Of a DNA stretch of 64,000 nucleotides, positions 1 through 11,912 are shown in pieces. The notes beneath the pieces were generated by a model. It made no database searches. It was not told the origin of the DNA and saw only the letters and a program-made list of their open reading frames with translations. This DNA is from Thalassia testudinum. Taxonomy: Eukaryota > Streptophyta > Magnoliopsida > Alismatales > Hydrocharitaceae. How positions within the stretch are numbered: position 1 is the first letter of the stretch; every line of letters begins with the position of its first letter. The DNA is taken from the NCBI GenBank assembly GCA_037157565.1, contig JAZHRO010000002.1:70887001-70951000 (forward strand). The letters are read 5' to 3'. A program made the position numbers and the translations under genes.

Positions 1-1086
1 TACCAAGGAACAGACTACAATGGAACATCCAGAATAGTATATAAGGATTTCTAACATGTAGAGGAACTCACAAGGAAACCATAGATATCTCGTTTATGTA
101 AAACGGACCTCAAATGGACCCTAAATAGGTCAAAAATAGGATTGTAGAACCAAATCAGACGTCTGGCACAAGGTCCAAACGTCTTAAAAGTCACCAAGGT
201 CTCACCTGAAGTTCCTGCGTCGACCTCAGACGTCCAGGGCCCTTACTTGACCGTCTAAACTCAGCTCCAGACGTCCGACATCTCCTCCAGTTGTCTGGGA
301 GTGCTTCTGGTCGTCTAGTAAGCTGTCCAGACATCCGAAACACGTGGGAGGGCGTGCCGCACACCTTCCCAAAGCTACCCCTACGCGCGACAGACAAAAT
401 CCCCCCACTTTAGCCAAATAGATTGGCTCTGCGGTGCGGCCTGCATGGCCGTAACCGCAAGAAGAACGCACCTTCGCGAAACCTTGCTTTCAAACATCCG
501 GTGTCATCACCAGACGTCCAACCCATCGTCTGGACGGCATTCCAGACATCTGATTCTGGGAAAATCCCAGAACCAGAGCGAGCTCCCGCTCCTCTCCCCG
601 CGCACAGCCGCAACTCCCTCTCGTTGCAGCTCCAACTGTAGTAGGAAGTCGGGGACGGCTCCCCCGACTCACTCCTCCCGCATGGGTCGCTCCGGCCCTG
701 CACCCTCCGGCGAGCTCCCACGAACTCGCGAGCTCAACCTCCTCCTCCTCTCTTCACGCCACTCCTCCTTACTCCTCGCTCTCTCTCCCTCTCTCTTGTT
801 CGTTCCTCTCACGGCAGTGGAGAGGAAGAAGGTGGTGGTGGTAGAGTGGAGAAGAGAGGAAGGGGGATGAGGGCTCTTATATAGAGAGTAGCTAGGGTTC
901 GATGAAAGGGAGAGAAGAAGAAGAGAGAGAGAAGAAAGTGGTCTGCGCATAGCCAGTGCGCAGAACCGACCTTACGTACAAATTTTTCAATTTCCAAATG
1001 TCTGGGAAAGGGTCTAGACATATAACCAGACGTCTGACTGACAATCCAGACATCTTAAAAGGCTCAGAACAGGATAGGTCTTTACA
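1..1086 (-). mobile_element. Partial LTR, CAGACGTCTG-rich family
   Basis: Read on the minus strand, this stretch has the same architecture as the chromovirus LTRs further right: repeated CAGACGTCTG-like palindromes, a CT-rich leader, a TATA-like TATATAAG around 880-887, a GC-rich middle and a second palindrome cluster near 140-330. The probable LTR edge is the TGTAAAGACC that reads leftward from 1086. The sequence is clearly diverged from the 16254 and 57679 LTRs, so it is a related family or an old copy. The other end lies outside the window, so solo-LTR status and target duplication cannot be judged. The open frames across it are composition artefacts of GC-rich leader DNA. Confidence 0.6.
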
Positions 1087-1318
1087 GGGGGTGTTACTGC
1101 AGGAGCAATTAGGAAGGACAGTGGTGAAAGCTCTGGTGTGGGATGGGCGGGGCGATGGTGTGTGGTCCCTGGAGCAGTGAGTGAGAGATCGGGTATGGTG
1201 TTCCCCTATCTGTGTTTTTGGCGATGGGAGGCAAGGTGGATCAAGCGGGTGATGGGTCTAGAGTTCTGATGGTGTGGATGGAGAGCAATGTCCGACGAAG
1301 GTTGCCCATTCCCGACCC
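1087..1318. other. Unassigned G-rich spacer
   Basis: A G-rich stretch between the LTR edge and the first Harbinger terminus. I see no coding signal or repeat structure I can name. Confidence 0.4.
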
Positions 1319-2159
1319 TTAGGGCTAGTTTACTTAGGAGTTAAGAAAGTGGTGTTAAGAAATGTGAAACTAGTGTTAACCCTCAATTGTGTTTACTTGC
1401 AAAGTGGTGTTAACACTAGTTTGTGTTTACCTGAATTGATGTTAAGTTGGAGTGTTAACCCTTGTGGTGTTTACTTGATAGTGGTGTTAAGAATTTGAAT
1501 GGTAGTTAAATTTGTTAGAATGATATATTTAAATGTGAAGGTGGTTATGGTAGTTATAATTATTTTTTTGTACTATATATTGGTAATTATTTATATAAGT
1601 AATGTTATAATTGTAAATATATAAATATTTTTAGGATAATATAAATAATGTGTTATTAAATATATTTGGGTATCAATTTCTATTAATGATCATAAATTGA
1701 AAATTAAATTAAATTAATTCAGTTAAAATTAAATTAAATTAGTTCAGTTATTTATTCATTTCAATATGATCAACAACTTTGTTCTAATTACGTAGTATAA
1801 AAAAGGTGTTGAAAATCAAAACAGATCATCTCTGTGAAAATGATGATTGTTATTGGATTGGATCCATGGACATTAGGTTGCAAACTGATAGAAATGATCT
1901 CTTCTAACATCAGTTTGAGTCTATGCAATAGCACTTCTCTCCTAGGATGAGGATGTCAAGTCTGAAATAGGATCATTAAGAAATATAATCTTTAGAAAAG
2001 AATCCTACCATGCTCTCATAACATTAATTACCACCTTCATTTTCAGCAACACTGAATGCAATACATAGAAAAGATATTAAATTGACATACAAGAAACAAC
2101 CTTTATTCATAGTAACACCTAAATGCCCGAAAAACAAATACATAGTAGTGTACGATCAA

Positions 2160-2519
2160 TCAATACATCGTAAACATAAAAATTAAGAAAATAACGAATA
2201 CAATTATAAAGTATAACACAATCTTATTCCTTCTATCATCAATGTTTTTCAACCTTCTCCTCAAGTCTGCATTCTCATCTATAAAGTTTAGTATAAGGTC
2301 CTTCGTATAACAGCATGTTGGGGGATCGAACCATTCAAAGTAGTTGCATCCACCTTTAGGAAACTCGCAACATCCAAGGAATCGACGTCCGGGGTTGTCT
2401 CACGTCCATGATATCTGTACTTGTGCTTTCAAGGCGTAGTCGTAGAACCTATATACTTGAGCCCCATTGGATTGAGAAGATTGCCTCCAAGTGGATTAAG
2501 AAGATTGTGATGTAGACAT
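2160..2519 (-). pseudogene. GRF zinc-finger protein, third ORF of the Harbinger element
   Basis: One reading frame of 119 codons plus a stop runs from an ATG at 2519, broken by two nonsense codons (a TAA at codon 8 and a TGA just before the NPGRRF motif). The GRF core is visible: NPGRRFLGC, then a Lys-Gly-Gly-Cys segment and NYFEWFDPP. GRF fingers use a C-x-C pair at the N-terminal side; here the matching residues read Y-D-Y, which single G-to-A changes from Cys would give. After the finger comes a charged segment (DENADLRRRLKNIDDRR) that could form a short coiled coil, then a hydrophobic tail ending LIFMF that looks like a membrane anchor. GRF fingers are known nucleic-acid-binding modules; any role in transposition is inference. 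It lies downstream of ORF1 and the transposase, on the same strand, inside the same TIRs. Confidence 0.68.
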
Positions 2520-4233
2520 AGTGACCTACATTAAAGAAAAGCCCAAGTCAATGGTTGCTTTCATTTGCGGAAAAGGTAAATTGTATGAAGTGGATGATCA
2601 TACCTGTAATGATGAACTCTCTTTTCTAACCACATCACAAGATGATCATTTTTACTATTCATAAAGGAATTATTATCTTAATTACAAATACAAACGATGA
2701 CATAATTTCTTGCAAGGCATGCAACCAAAGTCTAGCTAAATAAATAATAAATGATTCAATTATACAATTGATCTCTAGCTAAATAGATAATAAATGATTC
2801 AATTATACAATTGATCTCTAGCTAAATAGATAATAAATATTTTAGTTATGCAATCGAAGTCAAAGCTAAATAGATAATACTACATAAAGGGATCAAGACT
2901 GCATCAGTCGGTTTGCAGAATGAAATCTAGTATCCCGTTCATTGGGAATTGGTAGTTGCAGAGCCACCTTAATTGTGGATCAACCTGAAATTAGTTGAAT
3001 GCAGATCATTTACAAGTTTTCCTTTTGCAATGGTTATGAAATAACATTTTCCTTACCTCATTTCACGTTAGAGAATTTGCAGGAACTAGCGTGTCAGTGT
3101 TATCATCCCAGCACCAGTCTACATCATCGATCATTTTGTGGATTGAGCAATAAGTTGCCTTAAGAAACATCCACCTCTGCACTACATCATCTTTGGAGTA
3201 TGTGATAAGCAGTTGTCAATTTAGTTCTGCAAGGCACTGACGCCATGCGACACTAGTAAACGCCCCATTCATTATTAACCTTTACTCTTTAGCTTATATA
3301 GAATGTAGACCAAAGTCCAATCGCAATGTATGCTCCAATTCTCGAAGTTGCGAGTCATTGCTAATTAAGAAGGAAGAAAAGTTAATGGTACTATATATAT
3401 ATATATATGCATGGGCTCAGATTTATTGACAATATCTATCATTAAATGTAAATGTTAAATCGTAATTCCCACATATAATGAAAGGATCCACCAATATAAG
3501 TAACCTTTGGAGTTGCTAATTACAATGTCAAAATAATTCTTCACTCACCTAGATAGCCATCCAAACCAAAAGCTAACAATGGGCAAATCACTTCGTATAT
3601 CGTATATCAATCGTGCAATTAAAGGATCCACCAATAATGGTACCCTTTGGGGTTGCTCATCTATAATGTAAGAAAAAATCTTGACATACATAAATAGTCA
3701 TCCCAACCAAAACCTACCCATTGGCACATCACTTTCTATATTCGAAATTTACACTCATAAGATAGAACATTAATAAATTTCATCATTGCCCACTAGTATG
3801 ATAAATATGTTTCCACCTGCATATTAAAGGAAAGTAATATAGATAGAAATTAGGTTCAACTTTCCCAAGCAAATCTTCATCGAACTACGAAATGCCAATA
3901 TAAAAGAAATAACCTAACATAATAAAAAATATAAAAAGAATAACCTAACAATGAACAAACAACACAAACTCGCAAGTCGAAATTAGAATATAAAAAAAGG
4001 TCTAAATAGCACAAATATGTTAACTACATGTTAGACCACAACTAATAACCCCTCTGTTGAAAGCGCTCCCACATCACATCAACAATGGCATCCCTGACTT
4101 GTGTACCTCTTTTCACTTGTTCCTGGGTAATGATGTGCAAGTGGGTTTCGTTTGGAGTGTTGTCTGGCTTAACATCACCCGGATTATCAGTACGTGCACG
4201 TCCATAATTTTTATTATCTTCACTCGAATTTCC
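2520..4233. other. Harbinger interior, no gene recognised
   Basis: AT-rich non-coding interior. A 34-base phrase (TCTAGCTAAATAGATAATAAATGATTCA-like) is tandemly repeated at about 2732-2880 in roughly three copies. Another phrase built on AAAGGATCCACCAATA recurs near 3480 and 3620 with matching downstream text about rates of 75-80 percent, so this interior has undergone local duplication. I see no coding frame beyond chance. Confidence 0.45.
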
Positions 4234-5391
4234 TCATTTCAAAGTTTTATTGTAATACTTATCCCTTCCTCCATCCTTAAGAAGGAAGTTGTGTATTACA
4301 CAATATATAACTACAACATCTGCATGAATCTGAGGGTGGTAGAAGGCTTGGTAGCTTAAACATTGAAATCTTTTCTTCAATACCCCAAATGCCCTCTCAA
4401 CACAATTACGAACGTTTGCATGACGGTGATTAAACAGCTCTTTCTTGTTCTGGTACTTGTTATGACGTCGAGCATTGTATTCAGGTATATGGTAACTAAC
4501 ATTTCTATGTAGAGCCATATAAAGGTTAGTATTTGCACAACCACAATCAACTAAATATTGTCATCCTCTAGGTGGCTCGAAGTACTCATCTTGGATTGCC
4601 CATCAGAGAACCTTCATGTCAGACGATGACCCCTCCCAACTGCTTGCTATGTACAAGAAAGCAAGATCCAGTGAAACAGCGCACATCACATTCAATGATG
4701 TCCAATGATGCCTGTTGCGAAACCTGGGAGCTTCATTTTGAGGAACAGTGACCTCCACATGTGTCCCATCAATTGCCCCAGTAACATTCTGTAGCAAGAC
4801 ATGCAGATGCCTTCATTATAGTAGATACATGATTAATTAGGGAGAAAGATGGGGGTGTAGGTGTATGTCTCACTTTGAAATATGGATATTTTTTCCTGTT
4901 ATTCCTTATCTTCAAAGGAATTGGAATCGAGTCATCGGGCAGCACGATGTGATCATACTGCAACTCCTTTATCCACTACGAAACTTGGATGTACCATTTG
5001 CTAATAGTCCTTGAGGATCACTAGAATCTTTCTTGCATGTCATAATTGTGTCGTCGTGTCCAACTCCATAAAGAAATATAGCCAACATGTCCGGATGCAT
5101 ATTTTGGCTCCTCTTCATTATTTTCCTATCTAAAAGTATGTCTCGTAGCTTGAAAAACTATTTGCTTGTCATACGGCACATGTCCATGGATCGCTCAACA
5201 TGGCCTGCCAAGACATGATGCACCCAATCTAAGCCAGACAATGACAGAGTATGCTTTGGTTGCCTAGGTACCGGATGGCTTTGTTCTCACATAACTTCCA
5301 TTGCTTCAATAGCTGTCGAGTACATAACTCCCATCATTATAGAACCCAAATTGTTCTCCTCGCGATCTTGGAATGTGTGATTCTCATCCAT
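4234..5391 (-). pseudogene. PIF/Harbinger DDE transposase
   Basis: Read from an ATG at 5391 (MDENHTFQDREENN). The N-terminal region shows the Harbinger signature SGLDWVHHVLAGH, then FFKLRDILLDR and MLAIFLYGVGHD; a frameshift follows, and the frame resumes at ELQYDHIVLPD. The catalytic DDE_Tnp_4-type core is split by a likely intron at 4873-4789 (GTGAGA to GCTACAG, 85 bases, phase 0), which joins YPYFK to NVTGAIDGTHVEV. First Asp: GAIDGTH. Second Asp: GSSSDMKVL. Glu: NCVERAFGVLKKRF, near 4400. The domain order is that of a PIF-type transposase acting in the nucleus on its own TIRs. Several stops and at least one frameshift make it non-functional. It is transcribed leftward, downstream of ORF1. 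Confidence 0.82.
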
Positions 5392-5531
5392 CTATAAAAT
5401 TGAAGAGATATTCAAGTAATTTATTCATGGAAAAAATCAATGTACTCAAATGAATTTCAAACAATGCACTTGACATAGATTCAGAAAGCCTATAGTCTCT
5501 TAAATCCACCCTAACACCTTCCAACATCATC

Positions 5532-6730
5532 CTAGCATTCCCCATCCAACACCATCTTAATATAGTCACTCAACTCCTCAACCGGACCATGCAGAAAGAC
5601 CTTCAGAATGTCACGGAATCCTTTATCTACGAGACGAGAAATGAGCCTAATATGCTCTCTCGAATTAAGGTCCAGAAGCAAGGTAGTCATTGTTGTAGCA
5701 CAGTACTCAACGTCTTGACTACTGTTCTCCTTTGCCAGCTTCTTCTCCTTGATCTCCACGAATCGGTCCATGCTCTCCATCTCGCTCATCCTTTGCATGA
5801 ACTGATCGTGGTCAAGAGCACTGCGACGTCGCTTCCCGCTTGATGAGCCACCACCTTCAACTATACGTGTGGTTTTTTCCTTTCCTACCACTGCACCTCC
5901 CGCAGCAAGAGGGGGACCTTCATTACGAGCCATCTCTTGGTATGTGTTTGCGTAAAGTTGTGACTAAGTTCTACCCCTAGCACTTTGCACATTGGTTTGT
6001 GTTTGCATGGGTTCCTGGTAGGAGCTCCCTCCAATATGCATACCAAACAACGGAGGTGCCGACACATCCCCCAGACTCGAACCCACATTATTTTGTGTAA
6101 ATGCAAGGGTTGACATTTGCTCATTAGAAAACGCATAACCAACTTGTGGTGACTGAGACTCATCATATAGTCTGATCTCATCTTCCTGCTCTAGGGTGGT
6201 CGATTGCTGACTCGATGTGGCATACGTCCCCTTTGCTACCTCTCTACCAACTATAAGCTCCATAAGCTTGTAGTATGGAAACAACTTCCCCCGCAAGGCT
6301 TGGAAATGTGTGGGAAGCTACATGAATAAATACACGTCAACATTTGTATTAGGCATGGGGACAAAATTACTAGATCATTTGCATAAATACTAACCCCATC
6401 TGATGCGCTATCATCCCACACCACTGGGCAATTGCTTGCATCATCCCAACCCTATCCACTCTTATTCATCAAGGTTGTGTATGCCTGAAACATCCTTTTC
6501 ATGTTTTTTCATTTGTTCTATAATTGATCCTTTGTTAATGACACATTGCATATTTTGTTGAATTCAACGACTATCTCCTTCCAAGAAGTCCTTGAAAAAG
6601 ATCCATTAACGTATTCACCATTATCGTAACGTTCTCGAAGTATCTGATCGAGGACTATAGAATGGTCAGCAACCCAATTTCCCAAACGAAGGGCCATAGT
6701 CTTTCCTCGATTTTGAGTTTGTGTCGACAT
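5532..6730 (-). pseudogene. Harbinger ORF1, Myb/SANT-like DNA-binding protein
   Basis: Starts at an ATG at 6730. The first about 100 residues form a Myb/SANT-like domain (Myb_DNA-bind_3 type): the segments FSRTSWKEIV and EFNKICNVSLTKDQ, then past a stop a Trp-rich part ending GWGWDDASNCPVVWDD. The middle (6296-5964) begins FPYYKLMELIVGREVAKGTYA, as in plant Harbinger ORF1 proteins, and the tail (5933-5532) is basic (GKRRRS) then helical with MDRFVEIKEKKLAKE. PIF/Harbinger elements need this second protein to bind DNA and help import the transposase. Coding is spread over different frames with stops between, so it is a pseudogene, though some frame changes may be introns. Confidence 0.75.
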
Positions 6731-7397
6731 TCTACAAGGATTGATGGTGAAGACATTATAAAATGTTGCAATTCAATGGAAGATAGTTACCTACCGCTGA
6801 TTTCCTTGAGTTGAGTGATTGCCATATAAATAATATTTGGTTTCTTGTGTTCTTACGTTGAATATCATTTTCAAGAAACACATAAACATATGGCAATAGT
6901 CCCAAACATTATTAACACATAACCTCCTCTTTTTTCGATAGGTACAGCGACTGACTCGACTACACTCATTTGGGACTATGTATGTTTTGGAAAGAGACTC
7001 CATGGTAAACCTAAAAATGATCAGGGGAGATATGTCAATGTCTGCTTCCATTGATTTCAACATTTTCACACATTCCAATTACAACCTAGACACAAAGAAC
7101 TACATGAAATTAACCTATTCTACTATTCAAGAGAAAACTGCAAGAAAATAAACCAAAAAGTAACATGCAAGTGTGAAGTCGAAATGCCTAATCTTCGACG
7201 AATAGAAATGATTCAAGTGAAAATTTTGATCTTTAGGGGAAAAATAGTCAACCAAATTGACCACAATGAAGAAATATCCAAAATATAAGTGATGGTATAT
7301 AATATTTCATTTCAGGTAGATTATAAGTTCACAATCATTCTTCATAATTTTTTTTCCTACAATATTAATTGTGAATGCTTTTAATGCACCTTGTATG
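6731..7397. other. Non-coding interior
   Basis: AT-rich sequence without a recognisable gene or repeat; a small minus-strand frame at 6791-7078 has no feature I recognise. Confidence 0.35.
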
Positions 7398-7488
7398 TGA
7401 TAATTTGTTTCATGTAATCAATTTCCAGAGTAAAACCAATCCTTAGAACTGCATTTATTCTACCAATCAATCAGGGATATCCATAATT
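7398..7488. repeat. Direct repeat, left copy
   Basis: A segment of about 91 bases beginning TGTGATAATTTGTTTC and ending GGGATATCCATAATT. It recurs at 8337-8429 with only a few differences and flanks the gypsy RT relic. It may be the remnant of very short LTRs or a local duplication. Confidence 0.8.
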
Positions 7489-7609
7489 CTCAATAGGAAA
7501 TTATCTTTCTTCAATTGATTAGTTCAGTGGGCCTGCCATCATTCCAAAATTCTTGATTGATTTTCTATATTAACTTGGTAAGTCCTAGAAAACATGAACA
7601 TCCTTAATA

Positions 7610-8290
7610 TTTTTTGGATATGGGCACTAAGTCAAAATCTCCACTTGGTTAGGGTCTATGGAAACACCTTCATGACAAACAATGTGGCCAAGATAAGAAA
7701 CTCTACTAACTACAAACTCACACTTGGACCTCTCAACAACTAGCCGATTTTGGCATAAAACAGAGATAGACTACCTCAAATGATTTAAATGAGCACCCCA
7801 AGACTAACAGTAATTTAGTGTATTATCAAAAAAAAAATTATTGTATTATCAAAGCAAACAAGGATGAACTTCCTAAAATATCATTCCTCTAACTTTGGAG
7901 AGTTGGCAGGGGAATTGATAACTCCAAAGGGCACAACAAAGAACTGTTAGTGATCATTATGAGTTCTGAAGGCAATTCTATGGATATCTCCTTGTTTGCT
8001 TGACCCTTATTTGGTGATAGCCAGACCTTAAATCTAGATTTGAGAAATATTGCAAGCTAGCCACTTCATCTAACAAATCATCAATAATAGGCATTGGGTA
8101 TTTGTCCTTGATGGGTTATTCATTTAAGGCCCTATAACCAATAAACATTGTCTGTGAACCATCGTGTTTCTTCACCAATAAAATAGGGGAAGCAAAGAGG
8201 CTAGAAGTGGGCCTAATCAAGCCATTATCAAGGACTTGTTAACACTCTGCTCAACTACGTCCTTTTATGAGAATGCCTGTAAGGGGGTTT
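7610..8290 (-). pseudogene. Ty3/gypsy reverse transcriptase relic
   Basis: Minus-strand translation gives ordered pieces of a Ty3/gypsy RT: GLIRPTSSLFASPILLVKKHDG-like text near 8180-8240, then YRALNE, a decayed catalytic region, and SKCEFVVSRVSYLGHIVCHEG near 7670-7740. Frames change repeatedly and stops are frequent, so this is an old fragment. No LTRs, integrase or gag are visible next to it. It differs from the chromovirus at 16 kb and represents another gypsy lineage. It lies within the outer Harbinger boundaries and so inserted into or was captured by that element. Confidence 0.7.
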
Positions 8291-8336
8291 GGACATTGTA
8301 GTGGTCTCAACTTACAAAGAAATTTGGTGATTGTAA

Positions 8337-8429
8337 TGTGATAATTTGTTTCATGTAATCAATTTCCAGAGTAGAACCAATCCTTAGACCTGCATTTATT
8401 CTACCGATCAATCAGGGATATCCATAATT
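8337..8429. repeat. Direct repeat, right copy
   Basis: Near-identical partner of 7398-7488, in the same orientation. The pair encloses about 850 bases containing the gypsy RT relic. Confidence 0.8.
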
Positions 8430-8657
8430 GGAAGCTAAATTTCTGGCTAGATTTATTTAAAATAATATTCGTGTTGGACCTTACAAAAGCATGGCCTTCT
8501 TGGCCTTGTAAATGTTATATATGGCAATGTTTCATGAACCTTTTTTTGGTTGCAACTCTAGTGTTATTTATGGCAATAGTTAGTTATCAGGCAAACTCTA
8601 GTGTTCATTCAAATTCTGTAGAAGGCATACTACTGTAGAAGGCACTTTATCTATAAA

Positions 8658-8932
8658 GGTCAAGGTGGCACTTTATCCTCTGTAGAAGGCATACTACTGC
8701 AAGCTGTGGATGAGTTGCAATCCCTTCAAGAAGAAAGGAAGAAGGCGGATCCACAAACTGCAGATCCCATTGATAAATTTCTACAAAAAATGCAATCAAT
8801 TACTAGAGGAAATTGTTCCTTCACTTTTATTCTAGATGATCCAACTAGAAACAACCTCATTGAGGAGAATCCATTAGCTCTCCATCTCATGATCCTCTTT
8901 TGTTAGGTAAGTTTTATGGAAGGACACATGAA
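8658..8932 (+). pseudogene. ZPR1: ZPR1 zinc-finger protein gene fragment
   Basis: From 8658 the frame reads GQGGTLSSVEGILLQAVDELQSLQEERKKADPQ and continues to SFTFILDDP and IEENPLA. That order matches the segment of eukaryotic ZPR1 that follows a zinc finger (QGG, TVEG, DELQALQEERKK, FTFILDDPAGNSFIENP). A one-base loss near 8882 shifts the frame; the alternative frame then gives LLLGKFYGRTHE before a stop, agreeing with the next ZPR1 segment. ZPR1 is a conserved growth-related protein that binds eEF1A. Only one exon or two are present, without the zinc fingers, so this is a captured or retained fragment, not a gene. The phrase CTGTAGAAGGCATACTACTG is also duplicated just upstream at 8614-8633. 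Confidence 0.82.
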
Positions 8933-8989
8933 TAACAAATATTTAGCCAATCCACCAGATTGCTGGTTTTTGAACAAACAGAGGCATAA

Positions 8990-11280
8990 ATTTCTGATGT
9001 TAACAAAAAAAAAAAGTTCTTATAGACATCGGTGCCCACTCAAAATTTAAGAATTCTAGTGCTTTTTTCGTTTGTTGATTCCATCTCTTTGATAGGTACC
9101 AAATGCAAAATGCACATCATTCTCATCTTTGAGAAGATAGAAAAGATCCTTTATTGCTTAGGACAATGGGCATTAGGGGAACTGGGAAGGGACCCTTTTT
9201 TTTTTCCTCTTGCAATTCTTTTTCTTTTTAATTCCCCCTACCAAACCTACCCTATTCAAGATCTCTAAGCTATCCTTCCAATAGGATCAAACATATCAAC
9301 ACCTACACACCTTAGATCGCGATAAATATAAATAGTACCTGTAAGATGAAATAGCCTCTTTCCTCCCCTCAGACAAATCACTCTCGTTAGCCTCATCATC
9401 CTCCTCGAGCATGAAGAGAATGGGTGATAGCACCCTATGATTTGCATGAATTGGAGAGAGGGCTCCAATTCGTAGATGTGGCAAGACTCATTCCATCGAG
9501 ATTCGAGTACCTTTGTAAATGGAATTAGAGAGAGTAGGAAGAGGAGGGAAACCATGTAGTGAGGATCAAATGATCAGGGCCCAAGGAGGAGAGAGGGGCA
9601 TCGTGTAGTTTGCGGGGTTGGGAAGAAGTGACCACCTGCATGTGGTATTTTTTTGGGGGATGGAGCCCCAGTCGCAGCTGCATGATCAGGGCTTGGACCA
9701 TTTTTGCTTCCAGTCGCAGCTGGTGATCTACCAAATCTTTTTGGGATTCTTCCAAGGAGAACTTGGTCCTGGTCCATGAAATTACCTGAGAATAGGCACC
9801 TTTCTTTTTGCTAAAGTCATTCATAAGATACTGCAATACAGAATGTATAAGCCTAAACATTTTCTAAATTTAGTCTTACTAATTTACGAACAAATGGAAG
9901 AGATCAACTAGCCTAAGATTAACTTATGGCCTTTATATGTCAGTATCCTTGAGTTTAGGAATCAAATACTTATCCTTTATCCATTCCCCTCCAAAGTCAA
10001 AGAAGGAGGCAGAAGGTAAAGGGATGCCTTTTCTCCCTTGGTCTTTCAAAGCACAAGGCTAAGGTGCAACTCTGATTGGAAAGTGAGAAAAACAAGAGGG
10101 CTCAAGGACCATTCTTTCCTCCCACTTGCACAGAAAGGGTGGTGGTCAGAATCCAATTCTGGGGTTTTGACCCATATGGCCTTGTGGTGGCAGAAAGTTA
10201 TAAGGGAGCTCCCTTTCCCACTCCCTCTCCTGACTGGCAAGGGAACCAACCCCCCCACAAATACCATACCTACCACCCAATGTCAAATTCTATGAACCTA
10301 CAGCAACTATATAGAATTGGTGCACTTGGACTTTGTCTTCCCTTCCCTCTCAAGTCCTCTGAACCTATTCCCACATACACCCTTGCACTTGGGTCATCTT
10401 GCTTTCCTTTATACCCTATTTATGATAGCCCAAAAAGGAGAGAGTGATGTTAACAGTATAGATGTAGAGAACCGTTAAGTCCACTATTAACGGTTGATTA
10501 TGAAGCAAAGCGCAAGGACGAGAAGGAGAATGCTGACTTTGCACAGAAAGTTGATATCCAATATGACATGAAAAGCAGATATTGATAGATTCATTTGTTG
10601 AATACTAACCTTCAAGACATCTAGTCCTCAAGTTGTTGGTTAATATCATATTGCCTTGCAATTACAGGTGTTTTAGTCGCATATGGTTCCATTGGCGAGC
10701 ATTGCATTTCCACCAGATTTTGGTCTCCTTTCGTTACAACAGAACCAACAAGCTTTAATTAAAGCTACACTCCTATTTCCCTCCCCTCCCAACTTCCTAT
10801 TTCCCTCTGCTAAAAGACAATCTCCTCACCACCATGGTCTCCTCTATCAGTCAAGTTTATTTGGAGGAAAAAAACTATAGGCCAACATACATTGCAACAA
10901 CACAACCATGGAGAAAAGCAACATGACATCCATGGAGAAAGAGTATGAAATAACAGCTTTAATTAAATGCATACCTTTCTAAGCCTTCAAACTGAGTGAA
11001 GCAAGTAACTGCAAAACATATTTGCACAGAGAATAAATTGAATCAATTAAACTGTGCCTCTAGAGGTTAGGGCAAGCAAAAAAGAGGGTTGAAAACCAAA
11101 CAATCATACAAGCTACCACACCTGACTATCAATTCCAAGCACCACTCAAGGTCCAATAGAGCAACACGATGTTAAGATCCAAGAAGGAAGTGTCACACAT
11201 ATATATAGGAAGAGAACAAATTAAGAAGAACAACATAATACCTCCCAGCAAGCAAAGAGGACCTGCTTTGCACAGCTTCA
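8990..11280. other. Right part of Harbinger interior, no gene assigned
   Basis: Moderately GC DNA with several open frames on both strands (for example 9525-9860 minus and 10076-10447 plus), none with features I recognise. A short phrase near 10505-10570 translates as EAKRKDEKENADFAQKVDIQYD, which looks protein-like and could be another captured exon. I cannot name a source. Confidence 0.35.
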
Positions 11281-11755
11281 CAGGGGAGGAATAAATGAAG
11301 GAACTTTGCAGAGGATTAAAGCCAAGGGCATACCCATTGGAAGAGGGGGACGGTTGCAACAGTAATGCCTGTTCACGAGGCCATTGGAGCACACGATTGG
11401 GCGTGACAAGGTCAAGACCGAGACCCATTGGACCACGACTACAGCAAGGTCACGAGCGATCAAAAGGGCAAGGTCACAAGAGCGAGTCCTGCGATGGACG
11501 GTGAGGCCGATTGGAGGGCGAGAGCCGCGAGGGTGACGATGGGCGACGACCGTGAGGGTGACAATGGGTGAGGATCGCGAGGTTTCTATCAAGAGGCCAG
11601 TTGAGAACGCGGCGTCGGAGGGAGCAAGGTCACGAGCAATCAAGGCCGAGGCGGTGGGTGGGGGGGCATTAGGGCGAGAACCGCAAGGGTGACAATGGGT
11701 ACATGAGGAGGCTCGATAGGAAGTGGAGAGCATGGCATTTTGGAGTGGAGAGCGC
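11280..11755. repeat. GC-rich imperfect minisatellite-like segment
   Basis: Abruptly GC-rich relative to its surroundings. It is built from recurring words such as AAGGTCACGAGCGATCAA, GCGAGGGTGACGATGGG and GTGAGGGTGACAATGGG. The long minus-strand frame across it (11278-11733) is Ser/Pro/Arg-rich and best explained by composition. It may be captured GC-rich host DNA. Confidence 0.5.
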
Positions 11756-11912
11756 AGGCATGACAGTGTCGTGGGTGTTTAACACGGGTTTTCTTAACAC
11801 CGATGGCAACCAGTGTTAGGAAAACCAGTGTTAACACCCCCTAACCTGTGTTATGTGAAAGGGGGTTAACCCCTGTTTTAGGGGGTTAACCCGTCATGTA
11901 AACTAGGCCTTA

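Larger units (their letters stand above)
1322..11909 (-). mobile_element. PIF/Harbinger DNA transposon, decayed
   Basis: The left end reads GGGCTAGTTTAC and the right end, reverse complemented, GGCCTAGTTTAC, an 11/12 terminal inverted repeat. Both are flanked by TTA (1319-1321 and 11910-11912), the PIF/Harbinger target. Subterminal DNA on both sides is rich in GTGTTAAC-type and GTTTACTT words. Inside, on the minus strand, lie a Myb/SANT ORF1, a DDE transposase with an intron and a GRF zinc-finger ORF, all broken. At 10.6 kb it is long for the superfamily because the right half carries foreign material: a gypsy RT relic and a ZPR1 fragment. The possibility that the two ends belong to different elements is not excluded, but matching TIR plus TTA makes one element the simpler reading. 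Confidence 0.72.

Noticed and set aside
9525..9860. Minus-strand 111-codon frame as a host gene
   Set aside because: No recognisable domain, overlapping alternative frames, and no supporting splice or repeat evidence.
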